From an uncultured Bacteriovoracaceae bacterium (GTDB lineage Bacteria > Bdellovibrionota > Bacteriovoracia > Bacteriovoracales > Bacteriovoracaceae), in the NCBI GenBank assembly GCA_938034385.1, contig CALHLC010000031.1, forward strand, positions 1 to 64,000: a stretch of 64,000 nucleotides of DNA. Direction: 5' to 3'. This document shows, piece by piece, positions 42,181-49,753 of this stretch. The notes beneath the pieces were generated by a model. That model was given only the letters and a program-made list of their open reading frames with translations, did not search any database and was not told the DNA's origin. Within the stretch, counting starts at the first letter, position 1. Each line of letters begins with the position of its first letter. The position numbers and the translations under genes are program-made.

Positions 42181-42256
42181 CACCTGATGCCATTCTTTTT
42201 AAAAATCCGTGAGTCTTTAATCTTTTTGATCTCTTTGGCTGATATGTTCTTTTCAT
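42107..42256 (-). CDS. rpmH: 50S ribosomal protein L34
   Basis: This 49-residue frame is a complete L34: it starts [18 protein letters not shown], continues through [18 protein letters not shown] and ends [10 protein letters not shown]34 is a basic protein that binds 23S rRNA in the large subunit. The ATG at 42256 is preceded by GGAAG. Its 3' end runs into the rnpA coding region in a different frame. It is the first gene of rpmH-rnpA-yidC and faces away from dnaA. Confidence 0.95.
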   Translation of the reverse strand: MKRTYQPKRSKRLKTHGFLKRMASGDGQNVIKRRRRKGRKRLTVSVGKK

Positions 42257-42294
42257 AATTTTCTTCCTAACTAGTCATCATTTGTTGATGCAAA

Positions 42295-42323
42295 AAGTTA
42301 GCAAATTTAAGTTTTCGAGTCAA
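42295..42323 (-). promoter_or_regulatory. Candidate promoter of rpmH-rnpA-yidC
   Basis: On the minus strand TTGACT (42318-42323) and TAACTT (42295-42300) are separated by exactly 17 nt and lie 39 nt before the rpmH start. The -35 matches five of six consensus bases, the -10 three of six. Confidence 0.5.
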
Positions 42324-42342
42324 ACTGACGCTGCTAAGTTAG

Positions 42343-42351
42343 TTATCCACA
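42343..42351 (+). promoter_or_regulatory. DnaA box (TTATCCACA)
   Basis: Exact match to the consensus 9-mer, 45 nt before the dnaA start and 20 nt from the rpmH -35 element. It is well placed for dnaA autoregulation and for origin binding. Confidence 0.75.
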
Positions 42352-42395
42352 CAATATTAAACTGGTAAAACATTTTATAAAAGGGCCTATATATA

Positions 42396-43964
42396 ATGAC
42401 TAATGATAACTTCCCTATTGCCAACTTCCTAGATACTAACGCTCTGCAAGGCCTTGTTAGCCAAAAGAGTGATACTGGCTTTTTGCCAAGCATAGATAAT
42501 TCTCAGGATGGTTTTGGTGAAGCTGAGCTCAATGAAATTAACTCAGAAATTTTGAAGTCTTTAAGTATTAATGTTCCTAAACAAAAATTTGATGCTTTTT
42601 TTGCTAACTCTTTAAAATTACAAAAAATTAAAGGCAAAGAAATATTTTTATGCACAACGTCAAATTTTAATAAAAAAATGATTTCTGATTATTATATGGA
42701 GTTACTTACTACTTCTATAAATGAAACACTGGGATCTACTCACAAAATACACCTAAGTGTTATTGATAAAGAATTAGGCGTAGGGACTATTTCTGATCAA
42801 AAATTACCAGACAATTATATTGTTAATAAGGCTGCGACTGTTAAAAAAATGAGCTTTTCTATTAATGATTTAAGGCCAGCTGGAAATGAAGTTATGGACT
42901 CTATTAACTCAAGAGTTATGGAATCGACTAAGCCTGTAAAAACTTTTCATCATGTTATAGATAGAAAAAAGACTTTTGATACTTTTATTGTTGGACCATC
43001 AAATAATTTAGCTCATGCTTCAGCTACTGCTGTTTCAAATAATCCTGGAAAAGCTTATTCTGCTCTTTATGTCTATGGTGGATCTGGATTAGGTAAGACT
43101 CACCTTCTTCACGCTATAGCTAATAAGATATTAAGTTCAAGACCAAATTTAAAAATTGATATTACTTCTGCAACGGACTTTATGTCTGACATGATGGCAG
43201 CTTATTCTAATAACGATATTGTTAGTTTTCGAAAGAGATACTACGAAGATGTAGATGTATTGATGGTTGATGATATACATATGCTTAAAGATAAAAAAGG
43301 AACTCAAGAAGAGTTTTTTAATGTTTTTAATGAATTACAAAGAAGAAAGAAGCAATTAGTTTTCACTTCTGATAAAGAGCCTAGAGAAATTACAGGTTTA
43401 GAAGATAGAATTAAAACTCGTCTAAGCTCTTCGCTTGTGGTTGATATTTCTAGTCCAGACTATGAAACAAGAGTTTCTATCCTTAAGCAAAAAGCTATTG
43501 AAGAAAATATTTTTATTCCTGATGATGTTATTGAATTAATTGCTACTGGAGTTAAGAGTAATATTAGAGAACTTGAGGGATCTCTTATTAAGCTTGGTGC
43601 CTATGCATCTGTTTTTAATGTCGATATAGATCTAGAAACTGCTAAAGAGCAGTTAAAAATTAATCCTGATGATCATCAAAAAACTGTTAATATTGAAACT
43701 ATTTCAAAAACTGTATCGAAATACTTTAATGTACCTGTAGCTGATCTTAGATCTAAAGGAAGACAAAAAGATATAGTTAAAGCTAGACATATCGCTATGT
43801 ATTTTTGTTATTATATTGGACGCTTTACTCTTGTTCAGATTGGTGACTTTTTCGGTAAAAGAGATCATACCTCAGTTATGCATGGAGTGAATAAGGTAAA
43901 AGGTTTAATTAAAACTGATTCAGAATATTCAAAAGTTATCTACGAAATAGAATCTCAAATTTAG
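42396..43964 (+). CDS. dnaA: Chromosomal replication initiator protein DnaA
   Basis: DnaA binds origin boxes and unwinds oriC in an ATP-dependent way. The 522-residue product has domain I at about 46-125, preceded by a 45-residue polar extension not usual for DnaA. The AAA+ core follows, with Walker A YGGSGLGKTHLLHAIAN (about 225), Walker B VDVLMVDDIHML and sensor region LEDRIKTRLSSSLVV (usually R-F rather than R-L). Domain IV contains the DNA-recognition signature GDFFGKRDHTSVMHGVNK. It is transcribed with mnmE downstream (80-nt gap) rather than with dnaN. Confidence 0.97.
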   Translation: MTNDNFPIANFLDTNALQGLVSQKSDTGFLPSIDNSQDGFGEAELNEINSEILKSLSINVPKQKFDAFFANSLKLQKIKGKEIFLCTTSNFNKKMISDYYMELLTTSINETLGSTHKIHLSVIDKELGVGTISDQKLPDNYIVNKAATVKKMSFSINDLRPAGNEVMDSINSRVMESTKPVKTFHHVIDRKKTFDTFIVGPSNNLAHASATAVSNNPGKAYSALYVYGGSGLGKTHLLHAIANKILSSRPNLKIDITSATDFMSDMMAAYSNNDIVSFRKRYYEDVDVLMVDDIHMLKDKKGTQEEFFNVFNELQRRKKQLVFTSDKEPREITGLEDRIKTRLSSSLVVDISSPDYETRVSILKQKAIEENIFIPDDVIELIATGVKSNIRELEGSLIKLGAYASVFNVDIDLETAKEQLKINPDDHQKTVNIETISKTVSKYFNVPVADLRSKGRQKDIVKARHIAMYFCYYIGRFTLVQIGDFFGKRDHTSVMHGVNKVKGLIKTDSEYSKVIYEIESQI

Positions 43965-43998
43965 AGTTATTATTTTCAAACTTCTATTTTTAATTCCT

Positions 43999-44012
43999 GG
44001 TTCTATGGGGGC
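43999..44012 (-). repeat. Intergenic copy of the CYATAGAACCA motif
   Basis: The plus strand reads GGTTCTATGGGGGCAG in the 80-nt dnaA-mnmE gap, so the minus strand carries GCCCCCATAGAACCAGG. It resembles the yidC copy, but here no protein is encoded, which argues that the motif is not only a peptide-coding repeat. Confidence 0.45.
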
Positions 44013-44044
44013 AGCCATGCTATTAAATTGTTCTAATTTATATC

Positions 44045-45511
44045 ATGAAAGATTATTTCGACTCAACTGATTCAATTATTGCTTTAAGCTCAGGTTCCTT
44101 GGGTAAGAGTGCTATTTCTATTATTAGAGTGTCTGGTTCTATAGAACCAAGTAATATACTGGAATGCTTAAGTATTAGTGGTCCCATAGAACCAAGAAAA
44201 GCATATTTTTCCAAGTTGCTTGATGGTTCTAAGTTGCTTGATGAGATTGTTTTAACCTATTTTTGTGCTCCACATAGTTATACAGGTGAGAATGTTTTTG
44301 AATTTTGTGTTCATGGAAACCCTTTGAATATTAAGCGTATAATTAATTTTTTGAGTTCAAAGTTTAATTTAAGAAGTGCTGACAAAGGTGAATTTAGTTA
44401 TAGGGCCCTTAGGAATAATAAGCTTAGTTTAAATCAAATTGAAGGGTTGGATCTTGTTCTTAATTCCAATTCTAGTTTTGCAATAGATTCAGGACTAGAG
44501 CTTTTATCAGGTAATATCGATAAAGATTTTAGTCTTTTAAGGAAGTCATATTTAAAACTAGTGAGCCTTCTAGAGATAGTGATTAACTTTTCTGATGACG
44601 TTGGGGAAAAAGAATCTCTTGATATGTTTAAAGAAGAATTTGAATCTTTTAAATCTATTTGCAAACTACTCTCTGATAGATCGTCTATAGAAGGTGATTC
44701 GTTAATTAAGCCTAAGATTGTTTTATATGGTAAACCAAATTCTGGTAAGAGCACTTTCTTTAATCGATTGCTTAAAAGACAAAGAGCAATAGTCTCTGAA
44801 GTTGAGGGAACTACTCGAGATTATATTTCTGAATCTCTGATTATTAATGATATTAATTTTGAAATTATTGATACGGCTGGAATACGAGAAACAGAAAATA
44901 TTATAGAATCTCAAGGAATTAGCCTTTCTAATGATTTACTTAAAAGGTCGTTCTATAGAGTTTGTCTCTGTAAAGAAGTCCCTTTAGATACTTCACCTTT
45001 TGACTTGGTTATTGTTTCCCACTCTCGTTTTGGTCCCATAGAACCACTATCGACTGGTCCCATAGAACCACTATCGATTGGTCCCATAGAACCACTATCA
45101 TCTGGTCCCATAGAACCACTATCATGTGGTCCCATAGAACCACTATTATCTGGTCCCATAGAACCACTATTATCTGGTTCTATTGATCTTGAGAAATTTA
45201 ACTATATGATAAATGCCGATTTAACCGTAGATAACGATGAGTTTGATTCCATAGTTAAGAAGCTCATATTTGAAAAGTTTGAAAGAGCAATTAAAACTAA
45301 TCCTATAATGGTACCAAGACATACTGATATAATCGTTTCTTTAGGACAACTTGCTTCTGACTTTTCTACCTTAATCAGCACTGAAAACGATTTCGGAATT
45401 TTGTCTTCTGAAATTTCTTCTATGGGTGCATTAATAGAAGAGTTGATTGGTCAGGTAAGAAGTGATGATGTATTAGATAATATCTTTGCAAATTTCTGCA
45501 TAGGAAAGTAG
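44045..45511 (+). CDS. mnmE: tRNA modification GTPase MnmE with a repeat-filled G domain
   Basis: MnmE with MnmG modifies the wobble uridine (cmnm5U) of several tRNAs. The N-terminal folate-binding domain is clear (ALSSGSLGKSAISIIRVSG, CAPHSYTGENVFEFCVHG). G1 is GKPNSGKST (about 229), G2 EGTTRDY and G3 IIDTAGIRET. The expected G4 motif N-K-x-D is not found; at its place the sequence reads VIVSHSRFG and runs into six 8-residue GPIEPL(S/L)x repeats (about 330-377), after which G5 is also poorly matched. The C-terminal FCIGK with the essential Cys is intact. The frame is open throughout, so the gene is probably expressed, but nucleotide specificity may be altered. mnmG follows after a parS-like site. 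Confidence 0.9.
   Translation: MKDYFDSTDSIIALSSGSLGKSAISIIRVSGSIEPSNILECLSISGPIEPRKAYFSKLLDGSKLLDEIVLTYFCAPHSYTGENVFEFCVHGNPLNIKRIINFLSSKFNLRSADKGEFSYRALRNNKLSLNQIEGLDLVLNSNSSFAIDSGLELLSGNIDKDFSLLRKSYLKLVSLLEIVINFSDDVGEKESLDMFKEEFESFKSICKLLSDRSSIEGDSLIKPKIVLYGKPNSGKSTFFNRLLKRQRAIVSEVEGTTRDYISESLIINDINFEIIDTAGIRETENIIESQGISLSNDLLKRSFYRVCLCKEVPLDTSPFDLVIVSHSRFGPIEPLSTGPIEPLSIGPIEPLSSGPIEPLSCGPIEPLLSGPIEPLLSGSIDLEKFNYMINADLTVDNDEFDSIVKKLIFEKFERAIKTNPIMVPRHTDIIVSLGQLASDFSTLISTENDFGILSSEISSMGALIEELIGQVRSDDVLDNIFANFCIGK
44135..44193 (+). repeat. Two upstream copies of the mnmE palindromic motif
   Basis: GGTTCTATAGAACC at 44135-44148 is a perfect 14-bp palindrome; GGTCCCATAGAACC at 44180-44193 equals the first 14 bases of each unit in the six-copy array 840 nt downstream. 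They encode GSIEPS and GPIEPR in the N-terminal domain. Confidence 0.65.
45032..45175 (+). repeat. Six tandem copies of a 24-bp unit inside mnmE
   Basis: Units start at 45032, 45056, 45080, 45104, 45128 and 45152. Each begins with the identical 19 bases GGTCCCATAGAACCACTAT; only the last five vary (cgact, cgatt, catct, catgt, tatct, tatct counting from the final t of ACTAT). A degenerate seventh copy starts at 45176. The unit length keeps the reading frame (8 residues). Identity at synonymous positions shows recent amplification or selection on the DNA. No spacers of unrelated sequence are present, so this is not a CRISPR array. Confidence 0.95.
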
Positions 45512-45527
45512 TGTTCCACGTGGAACA
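45512..45527. promoter_or_regulatory. parS-like centromere site 1 (perfect palindrome)
   Basis: TGTTCCACGTGGAACA is a perfect 16-bp palindrome and differs from the widespread parS consensus TGTTTCACGTGAAACA by one symmetric pair of bases. It lies directly after the mnmE stop and before mnmG, 3.3 kb from parB. ParB should nucleate here. Confidence 0.9.
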
Positions 45528-45539
45528 ATTTTATGAATT

Positions 45540-47378
45540 ATGTTTGATATAATAGTAGTTGGCGGAGGGCATGCAGGGATAGAAGCTTGTCATATTGCCT
45601 CTAAATTTAATTTAAAAGTAGCTCTTATAACTTTAAGTTCAGTAAATATTGGATCAGCTCCGTGCAACCCTTCCATTGGTGGAGTTGGTAAAGGTCAAGT
45701 AGTTAGAGAGATTGATTGCCTTGGTGGCTTAATGGGCAAGATAGCTGACATGTCTGGAATACAGTACAGAACCCTAAATGATTCTAAAGGATATGCTGTC
45801 CAATCAACAAGAGTTCAAATTGATAAGGATCTATATTCTAGCAACGCTACTACCCTATTAGAATCTATTCACAATCTAGAAATTATAAAAGAAAAAGTTA
45901 TTTCTATAAGTAAAAATGAATCTTTCAAGATTGAGACTGTAAATGGGACTTATACATCCCAAAAGGTAATTATTACTGTAGGCACATTCTTAAATGGAAA
46001 GCTTCATTGTGGAGAAGAATCATTTGATGGCGGAAGGATTGATGCAGAGAAATCAGATGGATTAAAAAATATATTTTCAAATATTAAAATAAGAAATGTG
46101 AGGTTTAAGACTGGTACACCACCTAGAGTAAAAAAGGACTCTATAAGGTTCGATAAACTAATTGAGCAAAAATCTGATAAAAAGACCTTAAATTTTCATG
46201 TAATGCATGGATTATCTCGTTTAATTGAACAAAAGTCATGTTTCTTAACCCACACAAATAGAAATACAATTAGAATAATAAGTGAAAATAAAGAGAAATC
46301 TCCTATGTACAATGGTCAAATATCAGGAACTGGCGCTAGATACTGTCCATCTATAGAAGATAAAGTTTTTAGATATCCTGACAAAGATAACCATCATGTT
46401 TTTGTAGAGCCAGAAGGACTAAACTCCGATCTATACTACCCTAGCGGCATTTCTAGTTCTTTACCAAAAAACGTTCAACTTGAGTTTTTAAATACTATAA
46501 ATGGCTTGGAAGAAGCGGAAATTGCAAAATATGGCTATGCTGTAGAGTATGATGTAATTGATACAACAAGTTTAAACTCTGGGCTAGAGTACATTGATAT
46601 CAAAGGTCTTCACTTTGCAGGTCAAGTTAATGGAACTTCTGGTTATGAGGAAGCTGCTGGACAGGGATTAGTTGCTGGAATTCATGCTTCCATGGATATT
46701 ATAGGTAAAAAAGCTCCTGTTTTATCAAGAAATGACTCTTATATAGGCGTAATGATCCAAGATTTAATTACAAATAGAAGAGATGAGCCTTATAGGCTAT
46801 TTACATCAAGAAGTGAAAATAGATTATCCATTAGAGAGGACAATGCTCACTTAAGAATGATTAAATATAGAAGAGAACTACATATAAATGATAATTTTGA
46901 TGAATTTTTAGCTGATTTAGAGCTTGAGAGTAAAATTATCAGTAAATTTATTATCAGTAGCACCTTGGAATTATCTGATATTTTGAAATACTCTACTGAA
47001 ATCCATGAAATTCTAGTAAAGTTGGAGAAAAGAATATATATATCAGATGTTTTGAAGATCCCTTCTGTAGATCCTGTTGATTTTTTAAATTATATATTAA
47101 AAATGTCTCAGATTAAATGTAGTTTTTTAACTATTCGTACCTGTGCAATAACTTCAAAGTACTTAGGCTATATAGAGAAGAACTCAAATTACACCAAAAA
47201 AATATCAAGAATTGATAAGATGAAGCTAGACTTTGATAAATTACTTGAATCTAATAATATTTCCTTTGAATGTAAGCAAAGAATAAAGAAAGTAAGGCCA
47301 GAAACTTTTAATGATTTAAAAAATATTAATGGTATCAGGCAAGCCACTCTAGCATTTGTTGCTAGTGGGAGTTATTAA
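45540..47378 (+). CDS. mnmG: tRNA uridine-5-carboxymethylaminomethyl modification enzyme MnmG (GidA)
   Basis: The FAD-dependent partner of MnmE. The 612-residue product starts with the dinucleotide fold IIVVGGGHAGIEA, followed by CNPSIGGVGKGQVVREIDCLGG, the FDGGRIDAEK and KTGTPPRV segments, GARYCPSIEDKVFRYPD and the GYEEAAGQGLVAGIHA motif. The C-terminal helical domain that binds MnmE ends with KNINGIRQATLAFV. It is immediately downstream of mnmE and its stop overlaps the rsmG start by one base. Confidence 0.97.
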   Translation: MFDIIVVGGGHAGIEACHIASKFNLKVALITLSSVNIGSAPCNPSIGGVGKGQVVREIDCLGGLMGKIADMSGIQYRTLNDSKGYAVQSTRVQIDKDLYSSNATTLLESIHNLEIIKEKVISISKNESFKIETVNGTYTSQKVIITVGTFLNGKLHCGEESFDGGRIDAEKSDGLKNIFSNIKIRNVRFKTGTPPRVKKDSIRFDKLIEQKSDKKTLNFHVMHGLSRLIEQKSCFLTHTNRNTIRIISENKEKSPMYNGQISGTGARYCPSIEDKVFRYPDKDNHHVFVEPEGLNSDLYYPSGISSSLPKNVQLEFLNTINGLEEAEIAKYGYAVEYDVIDTTSLNSGLEYIDIKGLHFAGQVNGTSGYEEAAGQGLVAGIHASMDIIGKKAPVLSRNDSYIGVMIQDLITNRRDEPYRLFTSRSENRLSIREDNAHLRMIKYRRELHINDNFDEFLADLELESKIISKFIISSTLELSDILKYSTEIHEILVKLEKRIYISDVLKIPSVDPVDFLNYILKMSQIKCSFLTIRTCAITSKYLGYIEKNSNYTKKISRIDKMKLDFDKLLESNNISFECKQRIKKVRPETFNDLKNINGIRQATLAFVASGSY

Positions 47379-47980
47379 TGCTTCCTGAGGAATTCTGTAC
47401 TAGGTATCTTGAGCTTATAACTGGAAAGTATTCAGGAATAAACTTAACAAGAATTACAAATTTAAATGATTTCAGGGTTAAGCAATATGAAGACTCTATA
47501 TCTATTATAAATATCCTTGAGGATCATTTAGCTTTGGCAGATAAGGTTATTGATATTGGATTTGGAGGTGGGTTCCCAATTCTTCCTCTGGCTAATGAGT
47601 TGAGAGATAAAACCTTTCTTGGCCTAGAAGCTCGAAACAAGAAAGTTAAAACTGTTAAAGAGATATCCAAAGAACTTGGTATAGACAATACTGCTTTCAA
47701 TCATTGCAGATTTGAAGACTATGAATACTCTGATGGAGATCTTGTTATTACTAAGGCAATGGGCAGTGTTGCTAGCACACTTAACGCATTGAGTACGAAA
47801 AGACTAATTAAGGTAATATTTTACAAGGGCCCTAAATATTTTACAGAAGAAGAGCCAATGATGAAGACAATCAATAAAAAATGGAAGAAGATAATATTAG
47901 AAAAATACAGTCTATCCAATGGTGACGAACGAGTTATTGTTGGTTATAAAAATGTTCCACATGGAACAAAGGTAATATAA
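47378..47980 (+). CDS. rsmG: 16S rRNA m7G527 methyltransferase RsmG (GidB)
   Basis: RsmG methylates G527 of 16S rRNA using S-adenosylmethionine. The 200-residue product has YSGINLTRITNLNDF at the N-terminus and the SAM-binding loop VIDIGFGGGFPILPLA (usually D-x-G-S-G-A-G-F-P-G). LVITKAMGSVASTL corresponds to the R-A-x-x-x catalytic region, with Lys in place of Arg. The last codons contain the second parS-like site. parA begins 10 nt downstream. Confidence 0.9.
   Translation: MLPEEFCTRYLELITGKYSGINLTRITNLNDFRVKQYEDSISIINILEDHLALADKVIDIGFGGGFPILPLANELRDKTFLGLEARNKKVKTVKEISKELGIDNTAFNHCRFEDYEYSDGDLVITKAMGSVASTLNALSTKRLIKVIFYKGPKYFTEEEPMMKTINKKWKKIILEKYSLSNGDERVIVGYKNVPHGTKVI
47953..47968. promoter_or_regulatory. 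parS-like centromere site 2 (one mismatch)
   Basis: TGTTCCACATGGAACA differs from site 1 by a single central base and is otherwise palindromic. It lies inside the last codons of rsmG, 23 nt before parA. Confidence 0.75.
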
Positions 47981-47990
47981 AGTATAACGC

Positions 47991-48803
47991 ATGGCAAAAA
48001 TAATATCAATTACAAATCAAAAGGGTGGAGTAGGGAAAACTACTACATCAATCAATCTAGCTGCTTGTTTAGCTGCAGCAGAACGAAAAACGTTATTACT
48101 TGACTTAGACCCTCAAGGAAATGCTAGTGCCGGCCTAGGAGTTGATAAGCAAATATTTAATGAGAGCAATGTTTATCACACGCTTATAGGTAATAAAGAT
48201 ATCACTAAGACTATTTATAAAACTGAATTACCAATGCTTGATATTTGTCCATCTGATAATAATCTTATTGGAGCGGAAATTGAGTTAGTTGGAGTGATTG
48301 CAAGAGAGTCGAAATTAAAACTAGCTCTTGAGAAAATTAGATCAGAGTATGAATTTATTATTATAGATTGCCCTCCATCTCTTGGTCTATTAACTCTTAA
48401 TGCCTTGAATGCGAGTGATAGTTATATTGTTCCATTACAAACTGAATACTTTGCAATGGAAGGTTTATCACAATTATTAAATACTATAAGACTTGTTAAA
48501 AATTCTCTAAATCCTAAGATTGAATTAGAAGGGATTTTATTAACAATGTTTGATGCCAGGACAAGTCTATCAAAAGAAGTTGCCTCGCAAATTACTGAAC
48601 ACTTTGCTGGGAAAGTTTTTAAAACGATTATACCTAGAAATGTAAAATTAAGTGAATGTCCAAGTTTTGGAAAACCGATAATTTTATATGATATAAATTC
48701 AAAAGGTAGCGTTAGCTATTTATCACTTACAAAAGAAATATTAATAAAAAACATGAAAAGTCGAGAAGGTCAGAAAGACCTTTTAACGGAAATAGAACTT
48801 TAA
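47991..48803 (+). CDS. parA: Chromosome-partitioning ATPase ParA (Soj)
   Basis: ParA moves ParB-parS complexes by ATP-driven binding to the nucleoid. The 270-residue product has the deviant Walker A KGGVGKTTTSINLAACLA, LLLDLDPQGNASAGLG, and the Walker B-like FIIIDCPPSLGLLTLNAL. It lacks an N-terminal helix-turn-helix, as usual for chromosomal ParA. parB follows 16 nt downstream. Confidence 0.97.
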   Translation: MAKIISITNQKGGVGKTTTSINLAACLAAAERKTLLLDLDPQGNASAGLGVDKQIFNESNVYHTLIGNKDITKTIYKTELPMLDICPSDNNLIGAEIELVGVIARESKLKLALEKIRSEYEFIIIDCPPSLGLLTLNALNASDSYIVPLQTEYFAMEGLSQLLNTIRLVKNSLNPKIELEGILLTMFDARTSLSKEVASQITEHFAGKVFKTIIPRNVKLSECPSFGKPIILYDINSKGSVSYLSLTKEILIKNMKSREGQKDLLTEIEL

Positions 48804-48819
48804 TTTTGCAGGAGAGCAA

Positions 48820-49752
48820 ATGAGTAAAAAATCAGTATTGGGTAAAGGTATAGGAGCATTATTGAATAATAGTATAGCAACTCCAGATACAGTTAAAATG
48901 AGGGCCCCAATTGAGCGAGAAGAAAAAAAATCTGTAAAAGAAAATGATAGTCTGAAAAATTCTGAAATGACTATGCTTGATATGGATATGCTTAAGCCAA
49001 ATGTTGATCAGCCTAGAAGAGTTTTTAGAGATGAAGATATAAATGAATTATCTCAATCAATAAAAGAAAATGGAATAATTCAACCATTAATTGTCACTTT
49101 TGATGAGAAGAATAAAAATTTTGAAATCATTGCGGGAGAGAGAAGGTTTAGAGCAGCTAAAAAAGCGGGCTTAAATCAAGTTCCTGTTTTTATTAAAAGA
49201 GTTACTAAGAAAGAAAAATTGGCGATGGCCATTATTGAAAATGTTCAAAGAGCAGACTTAAATTGTGTAGAAGAAGCTTTGGCATACTTTCAATTAATAG
49301 ATGAATTTAACTTAACTCAAGAACAGGTTGCTAAAACAATTGGAAAAAGTAGATCAAGTATTGCCAATACATTGAGAATATTAAGGCTTCCTAAAGAGGT
49401 CTTAAAAATGCTTCAAAAAGAAGAGTTAAGCTTTGGACATGCAAAAGTATTAATTTCACTTAAAGATGATAAAGAGATTATTTCTATTGCTAACTTTGCT
49501 AAAACTGAAGGTTGGTCTGTTAAAGAATTATCAAATCAATTGCATGGTAATGACGAACTAATTAAGAAAAACAAACCTGGTAAGCCAAATAAGAAAAATG
49601 AAAAATTTAATCTTTTAAAAGATAAACTTGAGAGGCAAACTGGTTTTCATTTTGATATTAAAGCCAATCATAATAATAAAGGAAAGATATCGATTAAGTT
49701 TAACTCTTCTGATGAGTTTAATACGATTTATCAATTTTTATTAGATCTATAA
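48820..49752 (+). CDS. parB: Chromosome-partitioning protein ParB (CTPase)
   Basis: ParB loads at parS, binds CTP and spreads as a sliding clamp. The 310-residue product begins with KKSVLGKGIGALL (ParA-interacting), then has the CTP-binding motifs AGERRFRAAKKAG (about 105) and IENVQRADLN (about 145), followed by a helix-turn-helix (TQEQVAKTIGKSRSSIANTL) and a C-terminal dimerisation domain. Two parS-like sites lie in the preceding 3.3 kb. It is convergent with the oxygenase gene 1 nt away. Confidence 0.97.
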   Translation: MSKKSVLGKGIGALLNNSIATPDTVKMRAPIEREEKKSVKENDSLKNSEMTMLDMDMLKPNVDQPRRVFRDEDINELSQSIKENGIIQPLIVTFDEKNKNFEIIAGERRFRAAKKAGLNQVPVFIKRVTKKEKLAMAIIENVQRADLNCVEEALAYFQLIDEFNLTQEQVAKTIGKSRSSIANTLRILRLPKEVLKMLQKEELSFGHAKVLISLKDDKEIISIANFAKTEGWSVKELSNQLHGNDELIKKNKPGKPNKKNEKFNLLKDKLERQTGFHFDIKANHNNKGKISIKFNSSDEFNTIYQFLLDL

Positions 49753-49753
49753 A

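Larger units (their letters stand above)
42257..42395. other. rpmH/dnaA divergent gap: candidate oriC and dnaA control region
   Basis: This 139-nt gap is where coding strand switches from minus (left) to plus (right), as expected at a bidirectional origin. It contains one exact DnaA box, TTATCCACA, and the rpmH promoter. A TATAAA at 42376-42381 may be the dnaA -10 element. With only one exact box it is small for a full origin, so the dnaN/yidC gap may contribute. Confidence 0.5.

Noticed and set aside
44953-45159. A 68-codon open frame on the minus strand inside mnmE with an M-G-P-x-D-S-G-S repeat
   Set aside because: It is only the reverse reading of the 24-bp array; no ribosome site or start context supports it.
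45032-45175. Tandem repeats considered as a CRISPR array
   Set aside because: Units are contiguous, differ only in the last few bases, are in frame with mnmE and have no unrelated spacers or cas genes nearby.
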